From NCBI RefSeq assembly GCF_002250565.1, contig NZ_NMVJ01000008.1, positions 1-64,000 of the forward strand: a DNA stretch of 64,000 nt. The letters are read 5' to 3'. Below are positions 63,384 through 64,000 of the stretch, one piece after another; the stretch's first letter is position 1, and each line of letters starts with the position of its first letter. Source of the DNA: Parenemella sanctibonifatiensis. GTDB lineage: Bacteria; Actinomycetota; Actinomycetes; Propionibacteriales; Propionibacteriaceae. A model generated the notes under the pieces. It was not told where the DNA came from. It saw only the letters and a program-made list of their open reading frames with translations, and did not search any database. The translations under genes and the position numbers were made by a program.

Positions 63384-64000
63384 TCAGCCGGCCAGCGACT
63401 GGGCCAGCTTCACCAGGGTGCGGACGCCCGAGCCGGTGCCGCCCTCCGGGGTGTAGTCCTTCGGGCCGCCGGTGTTGTACGCCGTCGGCGCGATGTCGAG
63501 GTGGCCCCAGGTGTGGTCGCCCACGAAGCGACGCAGGAAGGCGGCAGCCATCTGGGTGCCGGCACCGCGCGACTTGTTGTCGCCGGACTTGAGGTCGGCG
63601 ACGCTGGAGGCGAGCCGCTCGTCCGCGTCCTCACCGATCCGCAGCGGCCACGCGCCCTCGCCGGCGCTCTCGGCGGCCGCGAGGATCCGGTCGACCAGCT
63701 CGTCGTCGTTGCCCAGCACGCCGAAGTCGGACTCGCCGAGACCGACGACAGCCGCACCGGTCAGCGTGGCGACGTCGATGATGACATCGGGCTTGTCCTC
63801 GGTGCCACGGGCCAGACCGTCAGCCATGACCAGCCGGCCCTCAGCGTCGGTGTTGACGTTCTCGACGGTGGTGCCGCCGTACATCGTCAGGACGTCGGAG
63901 GGGCGGTAGGCGCTGCCCGAGGGCATGTTCTCGGCCAGGCAGGCGTACGCCGTGACCTTGATCTTGAGGCCGAGTGAGGCGATCGCACCGAGCGCGGCCA
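63384..64000 (-). CDS. pepA: Leucyl (cytosol) aminopeptidase, C-terminal part; 5' end beyond the window
   Basis: About 205 residues of the M17 catalytic domain are visible. It contains the family signature NTDAEGRLVMADGL (metal-binding Asp and Glu, substrate-binding Arg), DVIIDVATLTGAAVVGLG, and the C-terminal HLDIAPTAYNTGGP. M17 enzymes are hexameric two-metal peptidases removing N-terminal residues. The upstream residues (CLAENMPSGSAYRPSDVLTM) are also in frame, so the ATG at 63926 is internal and the gene runs off the right edge. Confidence 0.93.
   Translation of the reverse strand, partial: AALGAIASLGLKIKVTAYACLAENMPSGSAYRPSDVLTMYGGTTVENVNTDAEGRLVMADGLARGTEDKPDVIIDVATLTGAAVVGLGESDFGVLGNDDELVDRILAAAESAGEGAWPLRIGEDADERLASSVADLKSGDNKSRGAGTQMAAAFLRRFVGDHTWGHLDIAPTAYNTGGPKDYTPEGGTGSGVRTLVKLAQSLAG

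Overview
The window is chromosomal DNA of a high-GC actinobacterium, most likely a member of the Propionibacteriales / Propionibacteriaceae. The evidence is the GC-rich coding sequence, a DUF222/HNH (13E12-type) endonuclease, actinobacteria-only families (DUF3117, DUF4191, LGFP repeats, DUF2510) and gene order. From memory, two stretches follow the Mycobacterium tuberculosis order: dapD-dapE-LOG-DUF3117-glgA/glgC-O-methyltransferase-sigE-rseA-htrA-tatB-mrp-MgtE-like (compare Rv1201c to Rv1234), and glnA2-glnE-glnA1-DUF4191-lipA-lipB-sucB-pepA (compare Rv2212 to Rv2222c). No tRNA, rRNA operon or CRISPR array was seen; the only structural RNA is RNase P RNA (rnpB).

Layout. 1-3076: accessory left end, with the start of an IS3-type transposase, a doubtful small ORF, a DUF222/HNH nuclease, and about 800 bp of palindromes and imperfect ~210-bp tandem repeats. 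3077-24444: conserved core, covering a membrane-anchored lysozyme-like protein, lysine/DAP biosynthesis (dapD, dapE, dapA), glycogen synthesis (glgA, glgC), the envelope-stress operon sigE-[RseA-RseB fusion]-htrA-tatB, mrp, magnesium/CBS protein, pepP, an acyltransferase, a zinc-ribbon coiled-coil protein and an RNase R/II-like enzyme. 24472-33505: rnpB, map, glnA2, an MDMPI/SCP2-like protein, glnE, and a dprE1-dprE2 pair. 33506-40976: an accessory island with different codon use. It holds a small membrane protein with a winged-helix regulator and operator-like palindrome, a secreted Cys-containing protein, a truncated DDE transposase interrupted by a decayed IS3 element, and the remains of a small thiotemplate (NRPS-like) cluster: adenylation-domain fragment, carrier protein-thioesterase didomain, ABC exporter. 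40977-57983: core again, with a DUF2510 protein, a LURP-one protein, a GH73/LGFP wall hydrolase, an MTD1-like folate dehydrogenase, glnA1, RDD protein, FMN lactate-type dehydrogenase, ABC-F, DUF4191, lipA, lipB, AI-2E-type transporter, sucB, and a dihydrolipoyl dehydrogenase. 58106-63027: two overlapping envelope-glycan genes (GT8 and a 1016-aa polysialyltransferase/HAD protein). 63044-64000: a small conserved protein and the 3' part of pepA.

How the genes work together. The lipB-lipA pair makes the lipoyl cofactor used by SucB (two lipoyl domains) and re-oxidised by the neighbouring Lpd, so the 2-oxoglutarate/pyruvate dehydrogenase supply line is clustered. GlnE sits between two glutamine synthetases, of which only GlnA1 keeps the target tyrosine. 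SigE, its membrane anti-sigma/sensor fusion, the HtrA protease and TatB overlap or nearly abut, as expected for one cell-envelope stress unit. Many core genes begin exactly 6-7 nt after a TANNNT box, which indicates leaderless transcripts. The island departs from the core in codon use, in its near lack of the GCGTAC motif and in its IS debris, which suggests horizontal acquisition followed by decay.
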